Source: Sulfurimonas sp.
GTDB lineage: Bacteria; Campylobacterota; Campylobacteria; Campylobacterales; Sulfurimonadaceae
Reading direction: 5' to 3'
Assembly (NCBI GenBank): GCA_024762745.1
Contig: JANTGV010000010.1
Coordinates: forward strand, 1 to 12,562
DNA length: 12,562 nt
This document shows, in pieces, positions 1-7,876 of this stretch (positions are counted from its first letter, which is position 1; every line of letters begins with the position of its first letter). The notes beneath the pieces were generated by a model that worked only from the letters and a program-made list of their open reading frames with translations, made no database searches and was not told the DNA's origin. Both the position numbers and the translations under genes were made by a program.

Positions 1-5
1 GTTCT

Positions 6-218
6 ATGCAAAACGCACTAGACTCCTGGCTGGAAAAAGAGTGGACACCTACAGTTGAAAAAGACAAGGAGATAAAAGAAAAGAATTCAGATCAGAGTAG
101 AGACTTTACACTTCAGGAATATGTAGATAAAGCAACGCTATACATAAAAGAGAATAACAATACCTACGAAAATTCACACAGTAAAAAAATTAGCTCTATG
201 CCTGTTATAGGAAAATAG
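6..218 (+). CDS. Hypothetical protein, possibly only the C-terminal end of a longer gene
   Basis: I do not recognise this protein. The visible 70 residues are hydrophilic and rich in Lys, Glu and Asn. There is no membrane segment or signal peptide, and the protein ends with the short motif SMPVIGK. The first ATG is at base 6, but the frame is still open back to the window edge and no ribosome binding site can be judged, so the true start may lie outside. Coding use looks like that of the neighbours, with no in-frame stops. It converges on fabI with 19 bases between the two stop codons, and its last codons overlap the terminator that serves the fabI operon. Charged, helix-prone composition suggests a small cytosolic protein; no function is assigned. 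Confidence 0.5.
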   Translation: MQNALDSWLEKEWTPTVEKDKEIKEKNSDQSRDFTLQEYVDKATLYIKENNNTYENSHSKKISSMPVIGK

Positions 219-223
219 AGCTA
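183..223 (-). terminator. Intrinsic terminator of the gap-pgk-tpiA-fabI operon
   Basis: On the minus strand, just past the fabI stop, TAGCTCTAT (223-215) pairs perfectly with ATAGAGCTA (199-191). The loop carries an extra CCT/AGG pairing. The stem is followed, after one A, by a run of seven T (189-183). This is the classic Rho-independent layout, and it faces only the fabI direction because no T-run follows on the plus strand. It lies partly inside the 3' end of the convergent hypothetical gene. Confidence 0.75.
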
Positions 224-237
224 GAACTATCTAGAAA

Positions 238-1056
<819 letters not shown>

Positions 1057-1065
1057 CTATAAATG

Positions 1066-1072
1066 CTCTCCC
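1066..1072 (-). promoter_or_regulatory. Ribosome binding site of fabI
   Basis: GGGAGAG on the minus strand, in the 24-base tpiA-fabI gap, 9 bases before the ATG at 1056 and 15 before the ATG at 1050. It favours the upstream start, which adds two residues (MI) to the MKGK form. Confidence 0.6.
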
Positions 1073-1080
1073 AATATTTA

Positions 1081-1785
1081 TTATTTTTCTAAATCTTCTG
1101 CGTAGCCAATCATGCTACAAAAGTCCTCTGCTATAAGTGCAGCACTGCCAACAAGAACACCATCAACATTATTAAGAGCTAAAACATCTGCTGCGTTTGC
1201 CACTTTTACGCTTCCGCCATAAAGCAAAGGAGCAGACGATTTCTCTTTTAAATCTGTATGAATATTCTCTATATCTTCTAGCGTCGGTGTAAGCCCAGTA
1301 CCTATAGCCCACACTGGTTCATACGCTATGATGAGATTTTCGTATGAGGTATCTATACCTTCATACTGTGCCGAAATATACTGCATCATCTCTGTATTTC
1401 CAGCTTCACGTATCTCTAATGGCTCACCAATGCAGTAGACTATCTTATATCCAAGCTCTTTGTAAAAGTTAAACTTTTTTACAAGCTCATCCTGCGTTTC
1501 ACCAAGAATATGACGACGTTCACTATGACCAATCAAAATAGTTTTTATACCAAACTCATCAAGCTGCTCGGTTCCTATCTCACCAGTAAACGCACCATTT
1601 GAAGTTGCAAATGCATTCTGGGCTCCAACTACTACCTTACCCCTATGAGAATCTAAAGAAGAGATTGCAGGAAAAACGAGAACCTCTTGATTTGAACCAC
1701 TACTTAAATAGTTTTCAATCTTTTGAAGATACTCACCTGTCTGTTTACGAGTTAGGTTTGTTTTTAAATTCGCTGCAATAATCAT
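1081..1785 (-). CDS. tpiA: Triose-phosphate isomerase
   Basis: TpiA interconverts dihydroxyacetone phosphate and glyceraldehyde 3-phosphate in the cytosol. At 234 residues it is shorter than the roughly 250-residue E. coli type, as is usual for Campylobacterota. The active site is complete: Lys8 in AANLKTN, His87 in IGHSERR, Glu156 in AYEPVWAIGTG (which leads into flexible loop 6), and the phosphate-binding LYGGSV near the C-terminus. The N-terminal motif reads NLKTN rather than the common NWKMN. The ATG follows the pgk stop by only 4 bases, so the two are translated from the same message. The ribosome binding site is weak (AAGAAG within the pgk end), which suggests translational coupling. 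It works with pgk and gap in the triose section of glycolysis/gluconeogenesis. Confidence 0.97.
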   Translation of the reverse strand: MIIAANLKTNLTRKQTGEYLQKIENYLSSGSNQEVLVFPAISSLDSHRGKVVVGAQNAFATSNGAFTGEIGTEQLDEFGIKTILIGHSERRHILGETQDELVKKFNFYKELGYKIVYCIGEPLEIREAGNTEMMQYISAQYEGIDTSYENLIIAYEPVWAIGTGLTPTLEDIENIHTDLKEKSSAPLLYGGSVKVANAADVLALNNVDGVLVGSAALIAEDFCSMIGYAEDLEK

Positions 1786-1789
1786 ATTC

Positions 1790-2989
1790 TTATGCTTCTT
1801 CTATAATCAATGATTCAACACCTGGAAGAACTTTCCCTTCAAGAAGTTCTAAAGATGCTCCACCGCCGGTTGAAATAAAGCTCATCTCTTCATCTACTCC
1901 AACTCTCTGTACCAAGTCAGCAGTATCACCACCACCTACAACAGTTGTAGCATAACTATCAGCAACAAAGTGTGCTATTTTAGATGAACCGCGAGCAAAT
2001 TTCTCCATCTCATATACACCCATAGGTCCATTCCATAAAACTGTCTGAACATCATTTAAAGCTTCACGGTAAAGTCTAACCGTTGCTGGTCCAATATCGA
2101 GTCCCATCCAGTTATCTGGAATCTCTTGAGCAGTAACTATTTTACTTACCGCATCCTCCGCAAACTTCTCAGCTGCTATAACATCTACAGGAAGATAAAA
2201 TTTAACACCAAGTTTTTTTGCCTCATCCATAATATGCTGTGCATCTTCTAGCAGATCATCTTCAACTAAAGAAGCACCAATATTGTAACCCATCTGCTTT
2301 AAGAATGTAAACGCCATTCCTCCACCGATAAAGATTTTATTAACACGAGGAAGTAAGTTTATAAGAGCTTCAAGCTTTCCTGAAACTTTTGAACCGCCAA
2401 CAATCGCTGCAAAAGGACGAGTAGGTGTCTTCATAAGTTTCCCAAAAAACTGTATTTCACGCTGTAGTAAAAAACCAGCTGCTTTATGACTATCATCAAA
2501 AAACTTTGTAATTCCATGTACTGATGAGTGTGCACGATGAGATACACCAAAGGCATCATTTATATAAAACTCAGCCATAGACGCAAGTCTCTTAGACAAC
2601 CCCTCATCATCCTCTGTCTCACCAGCTTCAAAACGCAAGTTTTCAAGTAACAGAACTTTGTGTTTTCCTAACTTTGTCGCTTTCTCTATAGCATCTTCAC
2701 CTACTACATCGCCTGCTAGTCCAACATCACGTTTAAGCAGTTGAGAGAGACGACGTGCTACAGGAGCAAGAGAGTACTTTTCTACGACTTCTCCTTTAGG
2801 GCGTCCTAAGTGAGATGCTAAAATAACAGCACAATCCTGGTCAAGACAGAAGTTAATTGTTGCTAGTGCAGCGCGAATGCGTCTATCATCGGAGATATTT
2901 CCAAACTCATCCATAGGTACATTAAAATCACATCTGATAAATACTTTTTTTTCTGCTAAATCTAATTTTTTAATATTTAATAATTCCAA
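1790..2989 (-). CDS. pgk: Phosphoglycerate kinase
   Basis: Pgk transfers phosphate between 1,3-bisphosphoglycerate and ADP, and runs in reverse during gluconeogenesis. The 399-residue protein is full length. It has the N-terminal substrate-binding RCDFNVP (19-25), HLGRPKG (60-66), ENLRFEAGE, the hinge-region [17 protein letters not shown], and the C-terminal nucleotide-binding GGGDTADL. The start is TTG at 2989. It is the only usable start: the frame closes with TAA five codons upstream, and the next ATG would remove the RCDFNVP motif. GGGA at 2998-2995 lies 5 bases before TTG. It follows gap after an unusually long spacer of 133 bases full of inverted repeats, and is followed directly by tpiA. 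The TTG start and spacer could lower or tune its expression relative to gap; this is inference. Confidence 0.97.
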   Translation of the reverse strand: MELLNIKKLDLAEKKVFIRCDFNVPMDEFGNISDDRRIRAALATINFCLDQDCAVILASHLGRPKGEVVEKYSLAPVARRLSQLLKRDVGLAGDVVGEDAIEKATKLGKHKVLLLENLRFEAGETEDDEGLSKRLASMAEFYINDAFGVSHRAHSSVHGITKFFDDSHKAAGFLLQREIQFFGKLMKTPTRPFAAIVGGSKVSGKLEALINLLPRVNKIFIGGGMAFTFLKQMGYNIGASLVEDDLLEDAQHIMDEAKKLGVKFYLPVDVIAAEKFAEDAVSKIVTAQEIPDNWMGLDIGPATVRLYREALNDVQTVLWNGPMGVYEMEKFARGSSKIAHFVADSYATTVVGGGDTADLVQRVGVDEEMSFISTGGGASLELLEGKVLPGVESLIIEEA

Positions 2990-2994
2990 GTTTT

Positions 2995-2998
2995 TCCC
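2995..2998 (-). promoter_or_regulatory. Ribosome binding site before the TTG start of pgk
   Basis: GGGA on the minus strand, 5 bases before TTG at 2989. An in-frame TAA (3004-3002) just upstream rules out any longer N-terminus, so this site and the TTG define the start. Confidence 0.5.
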
Positions 2999-3014
2999 TA
3001 TTTAAAATATTTTC

Positions 3015-3103
3015 TGCCTCATCAGAGGCAAGCTTTTAGGAATGCTAACATGTGGCATTCTCCACGCTGAGTAAGCGGAGTAAAGGGAATTGCTTTCCTT
3101 TAC
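3015..3103. repeat. Cluster of four consecutive inverted repeats in the gap-pgk spacer
   Basis: Four stem-loops lie almost end to end. TGCCTC/GAGGCA (3015-3020 with 3025-3030, loop ATCA). GAATGC/GCATTC (3040-3045 with 3055-3060, 9-base loop). CTC-CA-CGCT/AGCG-GAG (3060-3068 with 3074-3080, a bulged stem with 5-base loop). GTAAAGG/CCTTTAC (3080-3086 with 3097-3103), which extends inward by two more pairs after one mismatch. Together they fill most of the 133-base gap (2990-3122) between gap and pgk. The compact, back-to-back palindromes resemble a REP-type or small non-autonomous repeat, or a transcript-processing/stabilising structure inside the operon. None is followed on the minus strand by a clean T-run, so they are not strong terminators. 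Repeat status cannot be shown from one copy. Confidence 0.55.
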
Positions 3104-3122
3104 GGGACTATCTAATAGAAGC

Positions 3123-4124
3123 CTATTTACTAATGTGTATCGCCATATCAACCAAACGCATTGAGTAACCCCACTCATTATCATACCAAGCCATAATTTT
3201 AACCATATCGCCACCAATAACCTGTGTTAAGTCTTCTGCGACAATAGAGCTGTATTCACAACCTACGAAATCCTGAGAAACTCTCATCTCTTTATCCATC
3301 AGCAAAAGGCCATTAAGTCTGCCACCTGCAGCTTCATTAAAAACTTTAGTCACTTCCTCTATTGTCGTCTCTCTCTTAACAACAACATTTAAGTCAACCA
3401 TAGAGACATCTGGTGTCGGTACACGTACTGACTGACCATGAAGCTTTCCTTTTAGTTGTGGCATTACAAGACTAATAGCCTTAGCTGCACCGGTTGTTGT
3501 AGGAATCATATTAATAGCACCTGCTCTTGCACGGCGTTTATCTTTTTGATGTTTGACATCTAAAATATTTTGATCATTTGTGTATGAGTGAATAGTTGTC
3601 ATAAGACCTTTCTCAATTCCAAACGCATCATCTAAGACTCTTGCAACAGGACCTAAACAGTTTGTTGTACAAGAAGCATTTGAGACTATTTTCTGACCAG
3701 CGTAATTCTCCTCATTTACTCCCATTACAAAAGTATCTGTTGCACTGTCTTTAGCCGGAGCAGAGAAAAGAACCTTTTCAACACCATTGTCAATATGAAC
3801 TTGAGCAGACTCCTGCGTTAAGAAAACACCCGTACACTCTAAAACCATGTCAGCACCACATTCAGCAAATTTTAGATTTTTAGGGTCTCTATCTGAAAAA
3901 ACTCTTATTTTTTGCCCGTCAATACTGATATTTTCACCATCTATTTCTTGAATATCGCTTGCAAATGTTCCATGTACAGAATCGTTTTTCAATAGGTAAA
4001 GCATCATATCCATACTAGCCATATCGTTTATTGCTACTACCTCAATATCAGTTCTTTTAGCAGCGATTCTAGCTACACAACGACCAATTCTACCAAATCC
4101 ATTAATTGCTATTTTAAGTGCCAT
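3123..4124 (-). CDS. gap: Glyceraldehyde-3-phosphate dehydrogenase, type I
   Basis: GAPDH oxidises glyceraldehyde 3-phosphate to 1,3-bisphosphoglycerate, or does the reverse in gluconeogenesis, in the cytosol. The 333-residue protein is full length. It has the Rossmann motif NGFGRIGR (8-15), Asp34 at the end of the second strand, SCTTNC (151-156) with catalytic Cys152, the base His179, and the C-terminal WYDNEWGYS. The ATG at 4124 has AGGA six bases upstream. It is the first gene of the operon and has its own promoter in the region shared with nadD. The cofactor loop after His179 reads LDVKHQKD, so the proline that marks strict NAD use in many glycolytic enzymes is a lysine. Dual NAD/NADP use, or a mainly gluconeogenic role, is possible but not shown. 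Confidence 0.97.
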   Translation of the reverse strand: MALKIAINGFGRIGRCVARIAAKRTDIEVVAINDMASMDMMLYLLKNDSVHGTFASDIQEIDGENISIDGQKIRVFSDRDPKNLKFAECGADMVLECTGVFLTQESAQVHIDNGVEKVLFSAPAKDSATDTFVMGVNEENYAGQKIVSNASCTTNCLGPVARVLDDAFGIEKGLMTTIHSYTNDQNILDVKHQKDKRRARAGAINMIPTTTGAAKAISLVMPQLKGKLHGQSVRVPTPDVSMVDLNVVVKRETTIEEVTKVFNEAAGGRLNGLLLMDKEMRVSQDFVGCEYSSIVAEDLTQVIGGDMVKIMAWYDNEWGYSMRLVDMAIHISK

Positions 4125-4154
4125 TATATATCCTATATAAATTTAAATTCGGTT

Positions 4155-4179
4155 ATTTTAGCCAAAGTTTGGTTATAAT
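4155..4179. promoter_or_regulatory. Back-to-back promoters for gap and nadD inside one palindrome
   Basis: The arms ATTTTAGCCAAA (4155-4166) and TTTGGTTATAAT (4168-4179) are inverted copies matching at 10 of 12 positions around G4167. Read outward, each arm gives TTTGG-N-TA-N-AAT: TATAAT (4174-4179) for nadD on plus, and TAAAAT (4160-4155) for gap on minus. Epsilonproteobacterial sigma-70 promoters rely mainly on a -10 box with a T-rich stretch upstream, which fits both. Expected transcription starts are about 7 bases beyond each box. The two promoters overlap, so polymerase probably cannot occupy both at once. Confidence 0.55.
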
Positions 4180-4190
4180 TCGCTTTATAA

Positions 4191-4206
4191 ATAGGAACCT
4201 TCCTAT
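4191..4206. promoter_or_regulatory. 16-bp palindrome in the nadD leader, possible operator
   Basis: ATAGGAA (4191-4197) and TTCCTAT (4200-4206) form a perfect inverted repeat with a CC centre. It lies 12 bases past the TATAAT box and 27 bases before the nadD ATG. The two-base spacer is too tight for a stable RNA hairpin without opening inner pairs, which favours a dimeric-protein site over an RNA structure. No regulator family is recognised. Confidence 0.35.
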
Positions 4207-4232
4207 AGATGAATTAAAAATAGGTTGCATGT

Positions 4233-4787
4233 ATGCAGCATAAAAACCTTACTATTGCACTTTATGGTGGTTCTTTTGATCCTCCGCATATCGGTCATAA
4301 AGCAGTTGTAGAGGCTTTGAGAAAACTAAATTATATTGATGAAGTTATCATTATGCCAACTTTTTTAAACCCTTTTAAATCTTCCTCTCATGCAACTGCT
4401 GAGCTTAGGTTTAGATGGCTTGAGAATATTTTTAGAGAGTTTAAAGATGTTAAAATTGACAAATATGAGATAAATCAAGAACGGAAAGTTCCAACAGTTG
4501 AGAGTGTAAAACATCTTTTAAAGAGATATAAAGATATATACTTGGTTATAGGAGCAGATAACCTAGCCTCTTTAGAAAAGTGGAACAGTTTTCAAGAGCT
4601 AAGCGAGCTAGTAACTTTTATAGTAGCTTCTCGTGACAACATAGTGGTTGATAAAAAATTCATAAAACTTGATATAGATGAAAAAATATCTTCATCTGAG
4701 TTAAGAAAAAATATAGATCTCTCTAAACTTTCCAAAGAGTCTGCAATAGAGATAGAAAAACATTACAAGGAAAATAATGCAAGATAG
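4233..4787 (+). CDS. nadD: Nicotinate-nucleotide adenylyltransferase
   Basis: NadD joins nicotinate mononucleotide and ATP to make deamido-NAD, a central step of NAD synthesis. The 184-residue protein is slightly short for the family but complete. It has the nucleotidyltransferase signature GGSFDPPHIGH (12-22), with the catalytic His19 and His22, the IGADN substrate motif near residue 105 followed by LEKW, and a C-terminal SSSELRKN that corresponds to the usual SSTxIR motif, with Glu in place of Thr. The ATG at 4233 has a weak ribosome site (TAGG, 8 bases upstream). A TATAAT promoter lies about 55 bases before the start. It overlaps rsfS by 11 bases, a pairing common in bacteria. It is divergent from gap, whose enzyme uses the NAD it helps to make. 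Confidence 0.95.
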   Translation: MQHKNLTIALYGGSFDPPHIGHKAVVEALRKLNYIDEVIIMPTFLNPFKSSSHATAELRFRWLENIFREFKDVKIDKYEINQERKVPTVESVKHLLKRYKDIYLVIGADNLASLEKWNSFQELSELVTFIVASRDNIVVDKKFIKLDIDEKISSSELRKNIDLSKLSKESAIEIEKHYKENNAR

Positions 4788-5112
4788 AATAGAAAAGATA
4801 ATAGCGGTACTAGACAAACACAAAGCAGAGAGTATTGAAGCTTTTGATTTACGCGAGAAAAATTACTTTGTAGACTACGCGATTATAGCATCGTCTCTTG
4901 GTATAAAACATACATCAGCACTACTTGACCACCTGAAAAATGAGCTAAAACCTGATGAAACTTTTAACTATGTAGATGAGAGTGGAGATTGGATTGTAGT
5001 TGATTTGGGTGACGTACTAATTCATATAATGACACCTGAATATAGAGTAAAGTATGATATGGAAAGTTTTTTAACTGCTCTTTCAGATGGTAAAGAGGGA
5101 GAGGCTCTCTAG
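4777..5112 (+). CDS. rsfS: Ribosomal silencing factor RsfS (YbeB/Iojap family)
   Basis: RsfS binds protein L14 of the large ribosomal subunit and blocks joining with the small subunit when nutrients run low. The 111-residue protein is one Oligomerisation/RsfS domain with the family order: EAFDLREKN near 21-29, the YFVDYAIIASS strand, the HTSALLDHL helix, GDWIVVDLGDVLIHIMTP, and the closing YRVKYDMESF. The start ATG at 4777 lies within the last codons of nadD (11-base overlap), so translation is probably coupled. The gene ends 10 bases before the convergent mltF-like gene, and I see no clear hairpin terminator between them. Confidence 0.95.
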   Translation: MQDRIEKIIAVLDKHKAESIEAFDLREKNYFVDYAIIASSLGIKHTSALLDHLKNELKPDETFNYVDESGDWIVVDLGDVLIHIMTPEYRVKYDMESFLTALSDGKEGEAL

Positions 5113-5122
5113 TCCATCTCTC

Positions 5123-6577
5123 TTACTTCTTAGTCTGATTTTTATCGTTTGAGCTAGCCTTTTCTTTTTCACTTAACATAAGATCATCTTGATGGTTTTC
5201 TAAAATATTTCTGTAGTTATAGATTGCCTCAACATATTTTACAGGCTCTTCCCCTCTCGCATATCCAAACTTCAAAGTCTTATAGTACTTCTTTTGCGAG
5301 AGAAGTGGCAAGACTATTTTTAAATCACTCCAGACATTTTTATTCAGACCTATTTTCTCAGCTAACTTTTGTGCATCATGAATATGTCCCATACCTATAT
5401 TATAAGCTGCCAAAGCGAACTTCAATCTGTTCTCCCCTTCAACCCCTTCGGGGACAAACTTAATCATCTGTTTGATATGTCTAGTACCACCTTTAATACT
5501 CTGCTTGGGATCAAGTCTATTTCTGACACCTAAAATTTTTGCTGTTTTACGTGTCAGCATCATAAGACCTCTTACTCCCGTATAACTTTTTGCTTTAGGA
5601 TTCCAGTGCGACTCCTGATAAGAGATTGATGCCAAAAGCGTCCATGGAATCTCATACTTTTCACCCATCTCTTTAAAATACTTTTCATACTTTGGAAGCC
5701 TAGATTTTATACGTTTATAAAACATCTTAGTATTATAATAATCAAAGAAAAGCACATAACTGTAGTAATGGTCTTTGAGTTGTGTCATCTTACCAGTCTG
5801 ATTAAAAGAATTTAACCAGGCGTACATATCAGCTTCAAGTTCAGGAGTATCTTCTGCAAGTAACCAGGCTAACTGTTCACGACCACTAATTGAAAAAGCC
5901 AAAGTTATTTCAGTAAAATACCTGAGATTTACCGAGTATATATTAGAATCAGCAACTGTACAGTCTATCTCATTAGAAGCAACTTTTGCAAGGAGTTCCT
6001 CTGTAGAAAAATCAGACGTATAGGTTACATTTATGTCAAAACCATCATTTTTCAGTGCTTCTAGAGTCTCACTATAACTCGTACCATCTCCTACCATTAG
6101 TTTGAGTCCAGCCAACTCCTCTACATCTCTTGGAAACTTTTTACTTCTGAGCATCCCTCTGTGACATATCACCTGCTCTTGAACTTCAAAGTAGGATGGC
6201 CCAAAGTTAAATGTCTCCACCCTCTTTGGTGTTTTTGCCAAGGCAGCTGAAGTTATATGAATTACTGGATTTTTACTCAGCTCTATCGCCTCTTTTGTAG
6301 TATGAGCCGCAGTAATATTTAAATCTACTCCCAAATGCCTGGCATATGACTTTAGAAGGTCATACTCAAAACCCTGCTTACCTTCGGTTCCTATATAGTA
6401 AGTTGATGGGGCATTCAATAAAATGACATTTAAAACTTTATCTCTTTTAATTTTATCTAATATAGAGAGTTCTCTTATCTTTTTTCCTGGTTCATATGCA
6501 GAGTGACTCAACCATCCAAAAATGAAAAAAGAGAGGCCAAAAAGTGCCAAAAGTAGAGTATACAGGTTCCTATTCAT
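5123..6577 (-). CDS. mltF: Membrane-bound lytic murein transglycosylase F (MltF-like)
   Basis: MltF cleaves the glycan strands of peptidoglycan between MurNAc and GlcNAc, giving 1,6-anhydro ends. The 484 residues read in order as follows: an N-terminal hydrophobic segment (about 5-24) that exports or anchors the protein; a family-3 solute-binding-type domain (about 45-275) with ADSNIYSVN near 209; and a C-terminal SLT transglycosylase domain (about 295-460). The SLT domain has catalytic Glu322 in [28 protein letters not shown] and the [11 protein letters not shown] segment. This order and these motifs match E. coli MltF closely. The tail after about 465 is polar and low in complexity. There is no lipobox Cys, so it is anchored by a helix or released rather than being a lipoprotein. 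The ATG at 6577 has no good ribosome site. It follows the sensor kinase by 24 bases and is probably cotranscribed with it. Confidence 0.92.
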   Translation of the reverse strand: MNRNLYTLLLALFGLSFFIFGWLSHSAYEPGKKIRELSILDKIKRDKVLNVILLNAPSTYYIGTEGKQGFEYDLLKSYARHLGVDLNITAAHTTKEAIELSKNPVIHITSAALAKTPKRVETFNFGPSYFEVQEQVICHRGMLRSKKFPRDVEELAGLKLMVGDGTSYSETLEALKNDGFDINVTYTSDFSTEELLAKVASNEIDCTVADSNIYSVNLRYFTEITLAFSISGREQLAWLLAEDTPELEADMYAWLNSFNQTGKMTQLKDHYYSYVLFFDYYNTKMFYKRIKSRLPKYEKYFKEMGEKYEIPWTLLASISYQESHWNPKAKSYTGVRGLMMLTRKTAKILGVRNRLDPKQSIKGGTRHIKQMIKFVPEGVEGENRLKFALAAYNIGMGHIHDAQKLAEKIGLNKNVWSDLKIVLPLLSQKKYYKTLKFGYARGEEPVKYVEAIYNYRNILENHQDDLMLSEKEKASSNDKNQTKK

Positions 6578-6601
6578 CCCAATAGTGTACAGATTTAATA
6601 C

Positions 6602-7876
6602 TTATGCAAAAATAAAACGATTTACCCCGCTAACATACTCATGGGCTAAAACCTGTCCATGAGCTTTTAGAATAGAATCAACCAAATAGAGTCCCAATCC
6701 AAAGCTATTTTTCGATGGGTTATCTTTTGTAAAAGGTTCTATATAATACTGAAGTGGATGTGCAAGACACTCCCCCCTGCTCTCAAAACAGAGCTCTCCA
6801 TTAATCATCAAAATACCTATATGAGAATCTGGTGAGTACTTCATTGCATTATCAATCATATTTTTAATTGCGGTCGTGTAGAGCCTGTAATTTGCGGTTA
6901 TCTTTACATCTCCCCCTATAACTACACTTACACAAGACCTTTCAACCATTGCCATATCGATAGCACCATCTATAATATCAACTAAGCGGTACTCTTTAAA
7001 ATCATCTTTGACATCAATACTTGTCACCTCTTCAATCATAGCAAACTCTTCTACAAGAGATTCTAGTCTTGAGAATATAGAGCTAAACCGATCTCTCTGC
7101 TTCTGTGTTCCTAGCATCTGAGTGGCTATTGTACCCTTTGCAATCGGTGTCTTTAACTCATGCATAATGTTACGTAAAAAAAGTGTACGAGACTCAAGCA
7201 GGTTTTGTATTTTTTCCCTGGCTATTTCTAGATTATTTGACACAAGACCTATCTCATCACTACTTCTTGTCTTAAAAGAGACATCAAGGTCTCCATTACC
7301 AAAACGAGCAGCTTTTCTTCTTAATAAAATAAGAGGCCGTAATTTTTGGAGTATTAAAACAAATGACATACTTATGATTGCTAAAATTGTACTGTAGACA
7401 TAAAGAACATTCCATGGCTTGTAGGGTTCAAGTTCCTCATCCTCAATCATAGTAGTTCCTGTTGGTGTTTGTATACTAAAGTAGATACCCTCTTTGTACT
7501 CTATCATGGTAGCATGGAGCTTACTAACCGTGTTTTTTGTATAGAGTCCTTTTTCGCTCAACATAACGGCAGAGTTTACACTCTCAAAACCTTCACGTTT
7601 GAGCACTTTTCCAGTAGAAGCTATTCTATTTTGAACTGATTCATTTTTTATGAGGTGAAGATTATAGACTGCAAGATTTGCCTCAAGCATAATCTCTGAA
7701 TTTTTTCTCTGCTGGTGATCTCTATAGATTTGAGTGATAACAGAGTATTTTGTAAAAATATGGTCAATATACTGCTGTTTGTTCAGTTTATAAAACTCCC
7801 AAAAAATTGCACTCACACTTGTGAGAGTAACAACTAATGAGAAAAGAATCGTTATTAAAACAGCATGTTTACGCAT
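6602..7876 (-). CDS. Two-component sensor histidine kinase, ArsS/RacS-like
   Basis: This is an inner-membrane sensor kinase of 424 residues. Transmembrane helix 1 is at about 5-26, a sensor region of about 130 residues faces the periplasm, and helix 2 is at about 157-177. HAMP follows at about 178-230, then the dimerisation/phosphorylation helix with His239 in IMHELKTPIAKG. The ATPase domain has an N-box (KNMIDNAMKYS, 338-348) and a short G-box (SFGLGLYLVDS, 391-401). The usual DxGxG loop between the N and G boxes is not visible; FESRGECLAHPLQYYI stands there, as I recall for the ArsS-like kinases of this phylum. The ligand is unknown; the H. pylori relative responds to acid. The start ATG overlaps the regulator stop (TAATG, one shared base), so the two proteins are surely partners. 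mltF follows after 24 bases. Confidence 0.9.
   Translation of the reverse strand: MRKHAVLITILFSLVVTLTSVSAIFWEFYKLNKQQYIDHIFTKYSVITQIYRDHQQRKNSEIMLEANLAVYNLHLIKNESVQNRIASTGKVLKREGFESVNSAVMLSEKGLYTKNTVSKLHATMIEYKEGIYFSIQTPTGTTMIEDEELEPYKPWNVLYVYSTILAIISMSFVLILQKLRPLILLRRKAARFGNGDLDVSFKTRSSDEIGLVSNNLEIAREKIQNLLESRTLFLRNIMHELKTPIAKGTIATQMLGTQKQRDRFSSIFSRLESLVEEFAMIEEVTSIDVKDDFKEYRLVDIIDGAIDMAMVERSCVSVVIGGDVKITANYRLYTTAIKNMIDNAMKYSPDSHIGILMINGELCFESRGECLAHPLQYYIEPFTKDNPSKNSFGLGLYLVDSILKAHGQVLAHEYVSGVNRFIFA

Noticed and set aside
3015..3030. GCCTC/GAGGC hairpin as an intrinsic terminator after gap
   Set aside because: On the minus strand it is followed by GAAAATATTTT, not a clean T-run, and it is followed by more genes of the same operon. 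It could at most attenuate.
3002..3217. A 71-codon minus-strand frame covering the gap 3' end and the gap-pgk spacer
   Set aside because: It is the +1 shadow of gap (Trp- and Leu-rich translation) running on into the palindromic spacer. It has no ribosome site and no recognisable protein.
5090..5125. Possible bidirectional terminator between rsfS and mltF
   Set aside because: GAGAG/CTCTC tracts allow only short or overlapping pairings, and neither side has a proper T-run.
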